DNA from: Hysterium pulicare CBS 123377
Taxonomy: Eukaryota > Ascomycota > Dothideomycetes > Hysteriales > Hysteriaceae
Reading direction: 5' to 3'
Assembly (NCBI GenBank): GCA_000467715.1
Contig: AJFK01000142.1
Span: forward strand, 1 to 64,000
DNA: 64,000 nucleotides
The notes below the pieces were generated by a model. The model did not search any database and had not been told where the DNA came from. It saw nothing but the letters and a program-made list of their open reading frames with translations. A program made the position numbers and the translations under genes. Of the stretch, positions 1-10,411 are shown one piece after another; position 1 is the stretch's first letter, and every line of letters starts with the position of its first letter.

Positions 1-2124
1 TATTATAGTATAAATATAAGGTACTTAAAATATAAGTTTCCTAAGTATATAGCATTATTAAGAGTGTAATTAGGACTAAGATGCTAAAAGCCTTTGCCGC
101 ATTAGTCACGGGATTGCGCATTTTTGGCGTTGTTTACACTTGGCTAGTCGCGTCGCTGCGCAACCACAGCCGACTCGAAATTGTCCGCTGAAAAGACCTT
201 CACAACCCTGCAAGCGCCAGACAAAGGCGCGACAAAAGCCTGTCAGCTTTCGTAGAAGAGGGGTCACAGAGTGTTTGGTGGGGTCCGGTAGTGTGGGACT
301 GTCTGAAGTTTGTGAACGCGGGAACTTGTGCTCGCATGGCCGGCGTTCTCGATCCTAATTCAGCTCGCCAGCTTCATTAAAGGCTTGCAGGGTCGGACGC
401 GCCGATTGCGCGATATCTTCTGTTTGCTTATTGTGGAAATTGTTTGCTGATCGACCTGATGTGTTAGACTTCGTCGATAATGCTTTGCTGTTCTCGGAGT
501 GGGCTCTTTTTCAATATCAAAACAACAGTGCAGAGGAAATAAACTTGGAAGGAGAAAGCAGGTTAATCGACTATGACGTTGTTGAAGAGATTCAAATCGT
601 TGATCCAGCTCAAATGTCCGATCCGAGGACAAGGCTGATGGGGACCTGAGGCGTTAGAGACGAGTCTTGCCGTTCTTATGCAACCGTATGCGGATAAGGT
701 CGTGAGAACAGAGGTGAACGGGCCTTGGTTGGCACCAAGCAACGACGCTTGCCATCCTTCGAGAGCTGCAAGGTCGGCAAAGCTTCACGAAAAGGGATAG
801 AGCGTTCTCAGCCGACCCAATAAAGGCAAAAGGTGAATCGTGCTTTGTCGTAGGGAGCCAAAGACTGGCCAACAGGAGCCAGAAGGTGCCTCTTCGTCTT
901 GAAGGCGTTTCCTTGCTAGATCTTAGAAGCGCCCTGGGCCGAGTCTTCCATCAATATGACGAAATACCTCAATTGCTGATCGATTTGAGGTACCAAAATA
1001 GCGTACCATGAATAGCGAAACGATTGGCCTCTCTTCATATTGAAGGTAAGGGGAACGGCAAAGTCCTGAGGCCTATCGATGAGCCTCCGTGATGAGTACC
1101 GAAGAATGACAGCCGCTGATAACCAGGTACAGCCTCAGGGTACTGTTACAGAGAACGAGACCGCTGACGAGTTTAAGCGGAGGATCGATCGTTTCGCACG
1201 TTTACAGGCAACATGCCCGCATTGCTGTGCTCCGTGCCGTTCATGGCCTGGCAACGTTTGGCATTCGGCAAACACCAGCTTTATGTCTGAATTGCATATG
1301 CTCAACCCGTCAAAGCTTCACGAACATTTCGGGAGGCTTGCATTGATCTGAGTGAAGGGTGCTGTTACGTGTAATGTTGGATATACAATGCATTGAGCTT
1401 CAACAATTGTAGTGTGAATGTTTACTGCGGAGTCGCGGTGGGGAAGGTGAACTGTCCCAACAGTGATCGCGATCTCTCCAAGTTTCCAAGATTGTAGAGC
1501 GGGTAGAATTAGAATGATCAACGCAAACTTCACGGTTTCTTGCTTTGTTAATTCCCCTAACCGCCCAAGAGCCGCAAGTTCGAGCATAATATTGGGGGGT
1601 GAGTTGGCCCTCGTGCCCGTCTGTGAGCGCGCTTAGACCCACTCATGGTGTTTCCTTGGAGACAGGACGCTGCAGCTCGGCATCGCTTCACCACCTCTTC
1701 ATCTAGAGCCTCGTCCCTCTTCCTCTCTTTTCTTGCCCTTCTCCGTCCCCAAGAAGGCCCTCTCCTCCTCTCTCTTAAGCTCGTGGTTGTTGATTTTGGA
1801 CGTCGGTCGTTCTTGGAATTACTGTTGAAGCAGTTGCCACCGTCCTTCTCATCACGACTACGGGCTCCCATGTCTGCAGCTCCATAGCACTCCCACCCGG
1901 ACCTCTCCTCATATAGCTGCAGCTTGGGGATATTTACCACGAGCATTTTCAGATTGGAATTAATTTTCTTGTCTTGTATGCCTTATCGACCTTCACCTGG
2001 CGAGCGTTTGCACCTCGACGCCAGCAATTGAGCCCCAAATCAGCCGCGACACACTCGTTCACGCAGCTCCAGCCGTTCCCTATACGACGGATTGAATATT
2101 CACGGCAGCACCACAGACTCAAAC
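1..2124. other. Left-edge region with degraded sequence and Cdc25 leader
   Basis: The first 70 bases are strongly AT-rich. From about 140 to 1350 the plus strand carries several short open stretches in different frames (for example 431-649 and 1079-1351) with fairly ordinary amino-acid composition but frequent stops between them. This looks like a decayed gene, but I cannot name a family. From about 1640 the sequence is pyrimidine-rich on the plus strand and probably forms the promoter and 5' leader of the Cdc25 gene. Open frames on the minus strand here (1557-1946) look like shadows of that CT-rich stretch. Confidence 0.4.
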
Positions 2125-4038
2125 ATGGAATTGTCTTCGCCATTGGCGGCCATGCACCCACCTCCCATTCCTGGTCCTTGGGGCTACCGACGCGATCTAC
2201 CTCCCTCAAAGCCACTGTTCGGTGGAGCACATACTTTCGGATCAAAGAGTTTCAATTTCAGGGATATGAGCATGAAAAAGCCGAGTACGGACTACTTTTC
2301 GCTACAGCCGATACGGGGGTCTTCTCCAACAGCGAGTCTCGCTGCAGACATGTCCTCAAATCTGCATGTCGACCAGAGGTACGCCCTTGCATCCCTTAGC
2401 TTCTAAAATCTATACTTACTTTTACAGCCCCCAACTTGCTACACCTCGCCGATCGCTCTTTACCTCGAATCTTTTCCAACCGCTAGACAATCGGGGTAAG
2501 GAATCTTGATGATGTGAGGTGCAATGGTGCTGATCAAGTCTCATATAGAAGGAACTACGACACCACCTATTCGATGGGAAGGAGTTACAACACCGCCGAT
2601 CCCTTCGTCTTCTCCGAACTTTGGTCCAGATTCAATGGACATCTCGCCTCTTCCCCACAAAGCACCATTCTCTTTCGTCGCTGAGCTGTCGATACCTTCT
2701 CCTACGCCAGAGATCGCATCTACTTCAGAGGACATGCTGTCGCCATGTGAACTACCACCACCTCCACAGAACCATACCTTGGAGTTGCCCCGGCCCGTAT
2801 CTGCTGCAGAGTATGTATAGTCCTTATCAGATGTTTACCGTACATGTTTACTGATTTGAGCCATAGACGGAGAAGATCCTTCCAAGCTCGACCGTCCCTT
2901 GCCCGTACGAAGAACTACTCTACCAACACTGTGTCCCTCAAGATGAAAGAGAACAATCCGTTACCGCCATTTAAATTTGGTGCAGGATGTGGACTGTCCA
3001 GTACATCTGCTCCAACATTGGACGAATGTTTCACGGCATCACCCCCACAGGAACGAAAACTATTTTTCAACCCTGCAATGGGTCCGCCAAAGCCAAAGCA
3101 ACCTTTCTGCATTAGCACTAATGTTGTCCGAGGGAATGGCTCGCCATTGAGTGCGAATATCAGGAAACCGGCCGGACCTCCCTCTCGACGACCCAGCAAA
3201 TTTAGGAGGTCATTAAGCATGTTCGAACACCCTGGCGATGTAATGAATCAAACCCCAGACAAGGACAACTATACCCCTAGCGGCTTGCAGTCCGTAATGG
3301 ACGTTGACGACGCTCCAACGCTCAAATTACCGCATTTTACACCTCCGAACGAGCCCGATAGCATTCCACGTATCTCAGACACCACTCTAATCAATGTTCT
3401 CAACGGTGATTATAATAACATGTATGACAAGGCGATCGTAGTTGACTGCCGCTTCGAATATGAATATGAAGGTGGTCACATCGAAGGCGCCATTAACTTC
3501 TGCGATAAAGAACAACTTGCGGAGGAGCTCTTCAAACCCACCACTCCACCGAATACCTTACTGATCTTCCACTGCGAGTATTCCGCACACCGTGCTCCTT
3601 TAATGTAAGTCACTGTCTTCAATGCCTGTGCCACACATATACTGATTATGTCTTAGGGCTAAATTCGTGCGTCATGAAGACCGAAAGGTTAACTCATTTC
3701 GCTACCCAAATCTCACGTATCCAGAGGTATACATCTTAGATGGAGGCTACAGTTCCTTTTATGAGTCCCACCGTACGCGATGCTTCCCCCAGAATTACTT
3801 GAGAATGGATGCCAAAGAGCACGAAAACGCGTGTGAACGTGGGATGAATAAGCTGCGCCAGCGGACCAAACTCAATCGAGCACAGACGTTTGCCTTTGGT
3901 CAGCAATCTTGCCAGATGGAAGATAGCCCTACTGCTCACAGTAGGGCAAAGACAGGTGTATCTCTTGCTTTAGGGGCTGACCTAGATACCTTCAGTATTG
4001 GACGATTGACCCCGGCAAGGCGCATGGCTTCATACTAG
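2125..4038 (+). CDS. nimT: M-phase inducer phosphatase Cdc25 (nimT type)
   Basis: Dual-specificity phosphatase that removes inhibitory phosphate from the mitotic CDK (Cdc2/Cdk1) and so triggers entry into mitosis. I read five exons: 2125-2378, 2428-2495, 2549-2810, 2867-3604 and 3657-4038, giving 567 residues. The start is chosen because the N terminus MELSSPLAAM closely resembles Aspergillus NimT. The first 350 residues are low-complexity and rich in Ser and Pro, as usual for the regulatory half. The rhodanese-type catalytic domain covers roughly 380-490, with the CX5R loop HCEYSAHRAP (Cys431, Arg437) and the following region MAKFVRHEDRKVN. The last intron splits the codon for the Met just after the active-site loop. 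The next gene downstream, in the same direction, encodes the replication factor Sld5. Very sure of the family; small exon 2 is the least certain part. Confidence 0.93.
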
Positions 4039-5308
4039 GCCTAATTATTTGGCCTACGATTTTCTACGACTCTATACTTACGGCGAAATGGACTTATGGC
4101 GTTATCGATTAACAACGGTCTCGGATCTCAGATCCTCCTATTGCGGTGTTGCTACCTTATTTCAATTTCATCCTTGCGGCGTTCAAGCGATTGCCATTTT
4201 GTCATTGGCGACATCAAGCTACATTTGGTTTCCTACTCTTGAACTACGTTCCACCTTTTACGGCTTCATGCCCAGTTGGCTTTGGCCTTGCTCGCACACA
4301 TACTTGGACCCGGTTCAGAGCATTGGGACTCCTTGCTGGCGTTTGAGGGCTATTGATGGCTACCTCGCGAGTTTCTACTTTTCCTTTGTTATCAACCCCA
4401 TTTTCCGGCAGTTGATCATTCAATTGTTCCCTGCGGAGCTTACCATTGCTCCCATGTCGCAAGTTCACACAATTATACGCACTCGTGACGGATGAAAGGC
4501 TTCTATGCCTTCCGCACTCTCAGCAAACAAAACCACATCCCGATCTCCTATCAAAAACTCTCTATTTCCCGTACTGCTCTTCTCATCCCTCTGGATCGCA
4601 ATAGCCATTGGGAACAGATGCATCTTCGTCAATATCTCCATTGTTGTACCTTTCCCCCTCCTCACATATTCTTCTTCTTCAGGTCACCACAAAAAGGGTT
4701 TCTCTCTTCCATACTTCAGTTGTACCTATCTTGCTGCTTTGTTCTTGCTATCATAGCAATTTCTCTGCCGGTCGGGGTGAGCGAGTAAATGGAGCAACAA
4801 CCAGTGTACATACAGTTTGGTATGGATTGTGGACCGCAGAAGGAATGGTTGTTGAACAAAAGGGGATAAGGTGCCTCGTCGTAATGGAGTGGGATGGTGA
4901 CGATGGTGATCTATCTGTCATATCGTTAGAGCGAATCAATCAAACAGCATTAAATTATATCTGAGCGCGTTAACGTGGTGTGTGAAAGGAAGAGAGGTGT
5001 CGAGAGTCACTTTGGTTTCTTGACAGATGAATGGCATTAGAACATCAATTCCTACTTATTAACCCTCCCATTTCATATTCGAAAAATGGAGATCTTCATC
5101 CCAATCTCGAAATGCTCATCCATTAAGATTTTCATCCAATCATGCCATTCTCCAGCCCTATCCACCCTCCAACCAATCACCTTCCATCCCACTTCAACAT
5201 CGCATTCACCCCGCCAAAACAATTCTTTCACCTCGCACAACCACCGTCCCAATGCCCACATAACTCCCTCAATCACGCACATATGAAGCGCCACAAAGAT
5301 CTCCAACC
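4039..5308. other. Intergenic: Cdc25 3' region and Sld5 promoter
   Basis: No supported gene. Open frames such as 4049-4495 (+) are rich in aromatic and Leu residues, have no family resemblance and start just after the Cdc25 stop, so I take them as 3' UTR and spacer. From about 5090 the plus strand is rich in C and A, as in many fungal 5' leaders, and likely belongs to the Sld5 transcript. Confidence 0.5.
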
Positions 5309-6104
5309 ATGGACATCGACGACATCCTCTCCGAGGTGACCGCAGACGCGATCCCGATCGAAACGCGCGACCTCCAAGAACTAACACGCGCATGGGTCGC
5401 GGAGCGCGTTGCGCCTGAAATACTACCGTATCCAGATGCATTGATGGAGAGGGTGGGAGAGAGGATCAGGAGGCAGGTATGTTTGGGGCGTTGCGTGTGA
5501 AAGGGATCGTGGCTGATGAGTTGAGCACATAGATTGAGCTCGTTGAAGAGCAGACGGGGAATATGGACCCGAAGACGAATTTCAAGCTTATTATTATTCA
5601 GACGGAGTTGGAGCGGTTCAAGTTTCTTGTGAGGTCCTTTTTGAGGGCTAGGATTGCGAAGGTGAGGAGCTTCTTCACTCTTTTCCTCTCCTTCGTAACA
5701 CCCATCGGGCTCTCTTTGAGGAATAGCATTGCTGATAATTGGTTTGGTTCTAGATCGATAAGCATCCAGTACATACATCGCAAAATTCTTCATCCCATCT
5801 TTCACCCTCCGAAACCCAATACCTAACCGCCCACCAAGCCCTCCTTTCAACGCACTACCACTCCTCCTTCCTCTCACAATTCCCCTCTGCGCTACAAAGA
5901 CTCGACGATACGACGGGTGGAATCAGTATGGTGGATGCGCCAGACGCAGATACAGCAATTTTTTGTCGCGTCTTGAGGGATGTGGGTGTTGTGAGTGTGG
6001 AGGGAACGGATAGAGAGTTTGAGATGAAGAGGGGGGATGTTTGGGTGGTGAGGTGGAGCGTGGTTAGGAGATGGGTATTAGCTGGAGATGTGGAGTTGAT
6101 TTAG
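5309..6104 (+). CDS. sld5: GINS complex subunit Sld5
   Basis: Subunit of the GINS tetramer, which joins Cdc45 and MCM2-7 in the replicative helicase. Three exons (5309-5476, 5533-5661, 5754-6104) give 215 residues, close to the usual length of about 220. The N terminus starts [18 protein letters not shown], followed by a helical region with the segments [17 protein letters not shown] and [16 protein letters not shown]. It ends with the short C-terminal beta domain containing [16 protein letters not shown] and the terminus GDVELI. Both introns are phase 0 with clear GT..AG ends. The gene lies between cdc25 and RPA1 and converges with the dienelactone hydrolase, leaving only 180 bases between the two stops. 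The family call rests on overall pattern and length and is good. Confidence 0.88.
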
Positions 6105-6284
6105 GACAAAATTATAGGTAGGCAGGCGCATATATGGGTGCATTGGGTGGTGTTTTACGGCTCATCGGGTTTAGAGGAGCATTTTGATTCATTGAGATGG
6201 TATGGAATGTCAAAAAAATGATTTGTCCGCCAAAACTCATAAACGCCCCAATAAAGATGCATAGCTATTATTTCGTAATCCAGT

Positions 6285-7586
6285 CTAGTGATCCTGGATC
6301 CAGCCAAGCATTTCTCCAAATGCTTGGGTTTGCGATTGCTTTATGGTTTGGTCTTCGTAGTCTCCGAGGACGGCGAAACCGTGAGGAACCCCCGAGTATG
6401 TTCTAATCTCGTGCTCTATGCCGTTCTTCTCCCAAGCCTCTCGTCCGGGGTTCAGGATCTCTTCAGGGAATAGAGGGTCATCTTGAACAGCGGCCATGTA
6501 GATTGGCACCTTGACTGCCTCCATATCCTCCTTTGTGACCATGGTACCTGTCCACGTTAGACCATACTCAATACATAGTTCGAAATGACATTTACCATGA
6601 GCTACTGCGCCAACCTTGATTAGCGGCGCATGTTTCACTGTGCCTTGTTCCTCGTCCTTTGGAGCAGCCTGGCCCCAAGCGACAGTATCTGGATGCTCTC
6701 CAGCCAGTATGAGAATATACTTTGCGCCAAAGCAATATCCTACACCGTAAATACCTCCACCATTCGCAACGGCATCTGCGAACTCTTCCTTTGCTCCTTC
6801 AATTACTTTATGTAGTAGAGGCATCACCTTCTCAGCAGTGTGTCGCGCAAGCCACATGTCGATGAGGAAGGACTTGAAAGTCTCGGCGGTTTTGAGCTTA
6901 ACTTGCTCTAGGAATGAGGGGTGCTCTTCGATCTTGGTCATGTCGACGCTATTTGGTGCAGGATCACCTTCGAATCTGCGATGGATTTAGCAAGGGATAT
7001 TCCTATAGTGGAAACTTTCCCAGGACACATACTGATCTGGCATGACCACTAAAAAGCCTTCCGATGCATATTTATCCGCTTGAAGTTGGTTGTTTACGGA
7101 CTTAAGTCCGGTTCCACCGGTCAACAAGAGGAGGAGCTTGGAAGGTGAATGTGGGTAGTCGGCTGGTTTCGCGATGTAGACCTACATGGCGTTAGTTCAT
7201 GAGCATGCTCTGTACCCTTTTAGGAGCTTACATCTATACCTCCGAGTTTGGACAGTTCCTGGGATGCATGAGCTTTGTTCTCGAAGTGGCGCAACTTAAG
7301 GACAACAAACACCAGTGGGTACTTCGCCGGTGGCTATATGGTTGTCAATTCAATGTTCATGAGACTGCCATATCGAATACATACGCGCAGGTCTATCTGT
7401 CACGCAATGGTCCTGCAAAGTGTTAGGTACGGCGTTCAGTGCATAACTCAGGGAGCTGCTTACGCCCATACTTGGTCCCGCCTGTGCAGGAGTGTCGCCT
7501 GGAAAGACGCTTTGTTCGGTTGGTTCTGGGGACTTGAGATCAACATCACTTTCCGGAGCTCTGGTAGCAACTTCTTCGTCAGCCAT
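6285..7586 (-). CDS. Dienelactone hydrolase family protein
   Basis: Alpha/beta hydrolase of the dienelactone hydrolase (carboxymethylenebutenolidase-like) family, probably cytosolic; the natural substrate cannot be told from sequence. I read seven exons on the minus strand: 7464-7586, 7385-7412, 7311-7333, 7232-7258, 7033-7181, 6596-6975 and 6285-6547, giving 330 residues. Family marks: the early motif DHCVTDRPAPTGE, the strand and oxyanion region KLLLLLTGGTG, the nucleophile elbow GYCFG (Cys198), the acid in QDDPLFP (Asp266 or 267) and the catalytic His in GVPHGFA (His299), a Cys-Asp-His triad. The 48-nt intron 6548-6595 has no stop and is a multiple of three, so it could be missed. Three small exons of 23-28 nt make the 5' part uncertain. 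The gene is divergent from RPA1 across 249 bases. Confidence 0.85.
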
Positions 7587-7835
7587 GGTGAATGTATGTG
7601 AAAGTTCTGGTGAGGAGTTGGGTGAACGTATTGGTGAATGTATGTTTGAGCTTGGCCCAATTACGTCGTAGCTGGTCCACGCTTTCAATTAGGCATCCCC
7701 GCCGTGCACGTGACCTTGTTGGGTCGCTCGACGCGCTTCAACGCGTGCCGCCTTTGGTTTACAACTCACTTGCCACAACGAACGACATCCGCCCATCTCT
7801 TCTTGAACACACGTCTACTATTACGTATCGTCAAA
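7587..7835. promoter_or_regulatory. Divergent promoter of dienelactone hydrolase and RPA1
   Basis: The 249 bases between the two start codons hold an MluI cell-cycle box ACGCGT at 7741-7746 with a partial copy GACGCGC at 7730-7736, and a CACGTGAC element at 7707-7714. ACGCGT is the known binding site of the MBF factor, which drives G1/S genes such as RPA subunits in yeasts. CACGTG is the core bound by bHLH proteins such as Cbf1. That these sites act here is inference. Confidence 0.55.
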
Positions 7836-9937
7836 ATGGCAGAGGGGGCGATCACTCAAGGCGCTCTCAGGTAAAATATTTCCTCCAATACCTAGTAGAA
7901 TGGAACTGACAGCGTGCCAGGGACATCTTTGAGAACCCTTCTAGCGTCCCACAAAATCCCGTGATGCAATGTGTGCAGATCAAGATGATGGATAACAGGG
8001 CTGGAGACACACCTCGCTACCGTGTTGTTCTGAGCGATGTTCGAAATTTCATTCAGACAATGCTTGCAACCCGTGCGTTTTGGGACGACGATAAACTTGA
8101 AGACATGCTAACCTTGAAAAGAGGCAAACTCAATCGTGAATGATGGGAAGCTGAAGAAAGGCTCGATAGTTAGGCTACTCAAGTTTAATCCTCAGACAGT
8201 GAAGGACAAGAAGTAAGGCCCTTGCCCTTCGTTACCATTCTTACACTGACATGGGAAAGGATATTGATCCTGCTCGATGTTGACGTCCTGGAACAATACG
8301 GAGAGCTCGACAAGATCGGAAATCCGGCGCAGCTCGATTTCAAAGACGAAAACGCCAACCCACAGCCAGCAGCTATATCCGGAAACGGGTTCTATGGAAA
8401 CAAGCCCGCTCAACAGCAACCCCAACAGCAGCAACAACAACAGCGCTCTCTTCCATCTCATCCTTCTAATCCGGGTACTACCTCTCATCCACACCTCTAT
8501 CAGATTGAAGCTTTGTCTCCCTACGCACATAAGTGGACGATCCGAGCGAGATGTACCCATAAAGGAGAGATCAGAACGTGGCATAATAAGAATGGTGAAG
8601 GTAAGCTCTTTAGTGTCAACCTGCTGGACGAAACTGGCGAAATTCGAGCCACCGGTTTCAACGAGCAGTGCGACAATCTCTACGATGTATTCCAAGAAGG
8701 GACAGTGTATTACATATCATCACCATGCAGAGTAACGTTGGCTAAGAAGCAATTCTCCAACTTACCAAACGACTATGAGTTACACTTTGAGAGGGACACA
8801 TTGGTGGAAAAGGTAGCCCTATAATCCTACCAAGTCCGTTCCCAGAAGTCTTCTAACCATTCACAGGCCGAAGATCAAGACAATGCCCCTCAAGTTCGGT
8901 ACAACTTCACAAAGATTGGTGACCTTGGCTCCGTGGAGAAGGATACCACAATTGACACTATTGGTGTGCTCAAAGAAGTTGGAGAGGTGGCAGAAATCAC
9001 TTCTCAGAAAACAAGCAAGCCATTCTCCAAACGAGAGTTGACCCTCGCCGACGACAGTCTCACTTCCGTCCGACTGACGATATGGGGCAACTCAGCCTTA
9101 GGATTTGATGCGCCTCTAGATTCAGTTATTGCCTTCAAAGGCGTTAAAGTGTCCGATTTTGGGGGCCGAAGCCTCAGTCTCCTGAGCTCTGGATCCATGA
9201 CTGTCGACCCTGACATTGACGAGTCTCATAAGTTGAAAGGATGGTACGATGCTGTTGGACGAATGGGTCAATACACAACCCACGCCAGTCTCGGAGGTAA
9301 CACAGGTGCTCGAAAGCAAGAGTTTAAGACGATCATCCAGATCAAGGACGAGGAAGTTGGGATCTCAGAAGAGGCTACGTATTTCAGCCTCAAAGCTAGT
9401 GTCGTTTACGTCAAACATGACAACTTTGCCTACCCGGCCTGCCAGTCGGAAGGATGCAATAAGAAAGTCATTGAGGAAAATCCAGGAGAGTGGCGATGTG
9501 AGAGGTGTGACAAGGCTTTCCCACGCCCACAGTACCGTTACATCATGTCGGTGAATGTCAGCGACCATACTGGGCAGATTTGGCTCAGCTGTTTCGACGA
9601 GGCTGCTCGGGTCATTGTAGGGATGAGTGCCGACCAGTTGAACGAGATGAAGGATAATGACGAGAATAACGGGACCGCTACTATCATGGACGTGTGGCAG
9701 GATGCCACTTGCCAGACATTCAATTTCAGAGTCCGAGCGAAGTTGGAGACATATGGAGATACTCCAAGGTAAGCTTCCGATCGAACCTCTCCACCATCTC
9801 CGACCACTGACAGGTGCTTTAGAGTCCGATACCAAGTTCAAACGGTCCACAATCTCAACTTCTCTCAAGAATGCACACGGTTGACGGAGATACTAAAGCA
9901 ATACGACCTGAACTCGGACACCCTCTTCGTCCAATAG
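7836..9937 (+). CDS. rfa1: Replication protein A large subunit (RPA1/RFA1)
   Basis: Large subunit of the single-strand DNA-binding trimer RPA, needed in replication, repair and recombination. Six exons: 7836-7870, 7921-8072, 8122-8212, 8260-8812, 8867-9768 and 9823-9937, giving 615 residues, the normal length. Domain order: N-terminal protein-interaction OB fold (MAEGAITQGALRDIF), a linker with a short Gln tract encoded near 8413-8441, then DNA-binding OB folds A (HKWTIRARCTHKGEIRTW) and B (EIRATGFNEQCDNLYDVF and onward). OB fold C carries the C4 zinc ribbon with Cys469, Cys474, Cys488 and Cys491, and the C terminus reads LTEILKQYDLNSDTLF. Exon 3 begins inside the conserved LATQANSIVNDGKLKKG stretch, which fixes that splice. 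An MCB site upstream fits G1/S control. Confidence 0.95.
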
Positions 9938-10323
9938 CATAGCTTCCTGGACCACATTGCTTTTCTTGTTTTTCTTTTGGCTCCTGCGGCTCTTTGCTTT
10001 CTGTACGGATAGTCTCATTGCATCTTACATACCTTTAGTGATGCTGCACTTTGTTCAATCACAGGGAAAGTAGGTATCCAGTCGGGCTCCTAAGGGAGAA
10101 GACGGTCCACTAGGTAGGGATAGATAACAAGAACTAATATCAATTTGGAATCATACAGCGGGTGCATTGAACAACAGAACTTCTCAGAAGCTTACTGACT
10201 ATGGCTTTGTAACCTCGCTGCACCTTGCTCTCTACTTCCGAGAAACGCCCGGCGATGGAATCCCAAGGTAGTTAAGCTTCATCGGCAGGAACGGCGGGCT
10301 GCAGACGCCCCGCTAATCAGCAT

Positions 10324-10330
10324 TATAAAT
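10324..10330 (+). promoter_or_regulatory. TATA-like box TATAAAT
   Basis: A TATAAAT sequence lies 82-88 bases upstream of the long-form start of the quinone oxidoreductase gene. A second candidate, TATATAAA, lies at 10431-10438, inside the proposed N-terminal leader and upstream of the shorter start. Confidence 0.35.
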
Positions 10331-10337
10331 CTGGGGC

Positions 10338-10360
10338 TTTTCGTACGATTTCGTACGAAA
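10338..10360. promoter_or_regulatory. Tandem palindrome TTCGTACGA x2
   Basis: The nonamer TTCGTACGA occurs twice with start points 10 bases apart, and each contains the palindrome TCGTACGA. It lies about 55-75 bases before the first ATG of the quinone oxidoreductase. Two adjacent copies in a promoter suggest a paired binding site; the factor is unknown. Confidence 0.35.
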
Positions 10361-10411
10361 GACAGAATCGCAGTGTCGTCATTATCTCCATTTTTTCGGC
10401 TTTAGAGCTTC

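Larger units (their letters stand above)
9938..10411. other. Intergenic: RPA1 3' region and quinone oxidoreductase promoter
   Basis: No gene seen. The right end holds a TATAAAT box and a doubled TTCGTACGA palindrome, listed separately. Confidence 0.5.

Noticed and set aside
1557-1946. Arg-rich minus-strand frame
   Set aside because: Antisense reading of the CT-rich leader of Cdc25; low complexity, no domain.
4049-4495. 148-codon plus-strand frame after Cdc25
   Set aside because: Starts in the 3' UTR of Cdc25, has no family resemblance and an odd aromatic-rich composition.
5269-5877. 202-codon minus-strand frame
   Set aside because: Antisense to the Sld5 exons and introns, which are well supported on the plus strand.
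9365-9868. 167-codon minus-strand frame
   Set aside because: Shadow of RPA1 exon 5.
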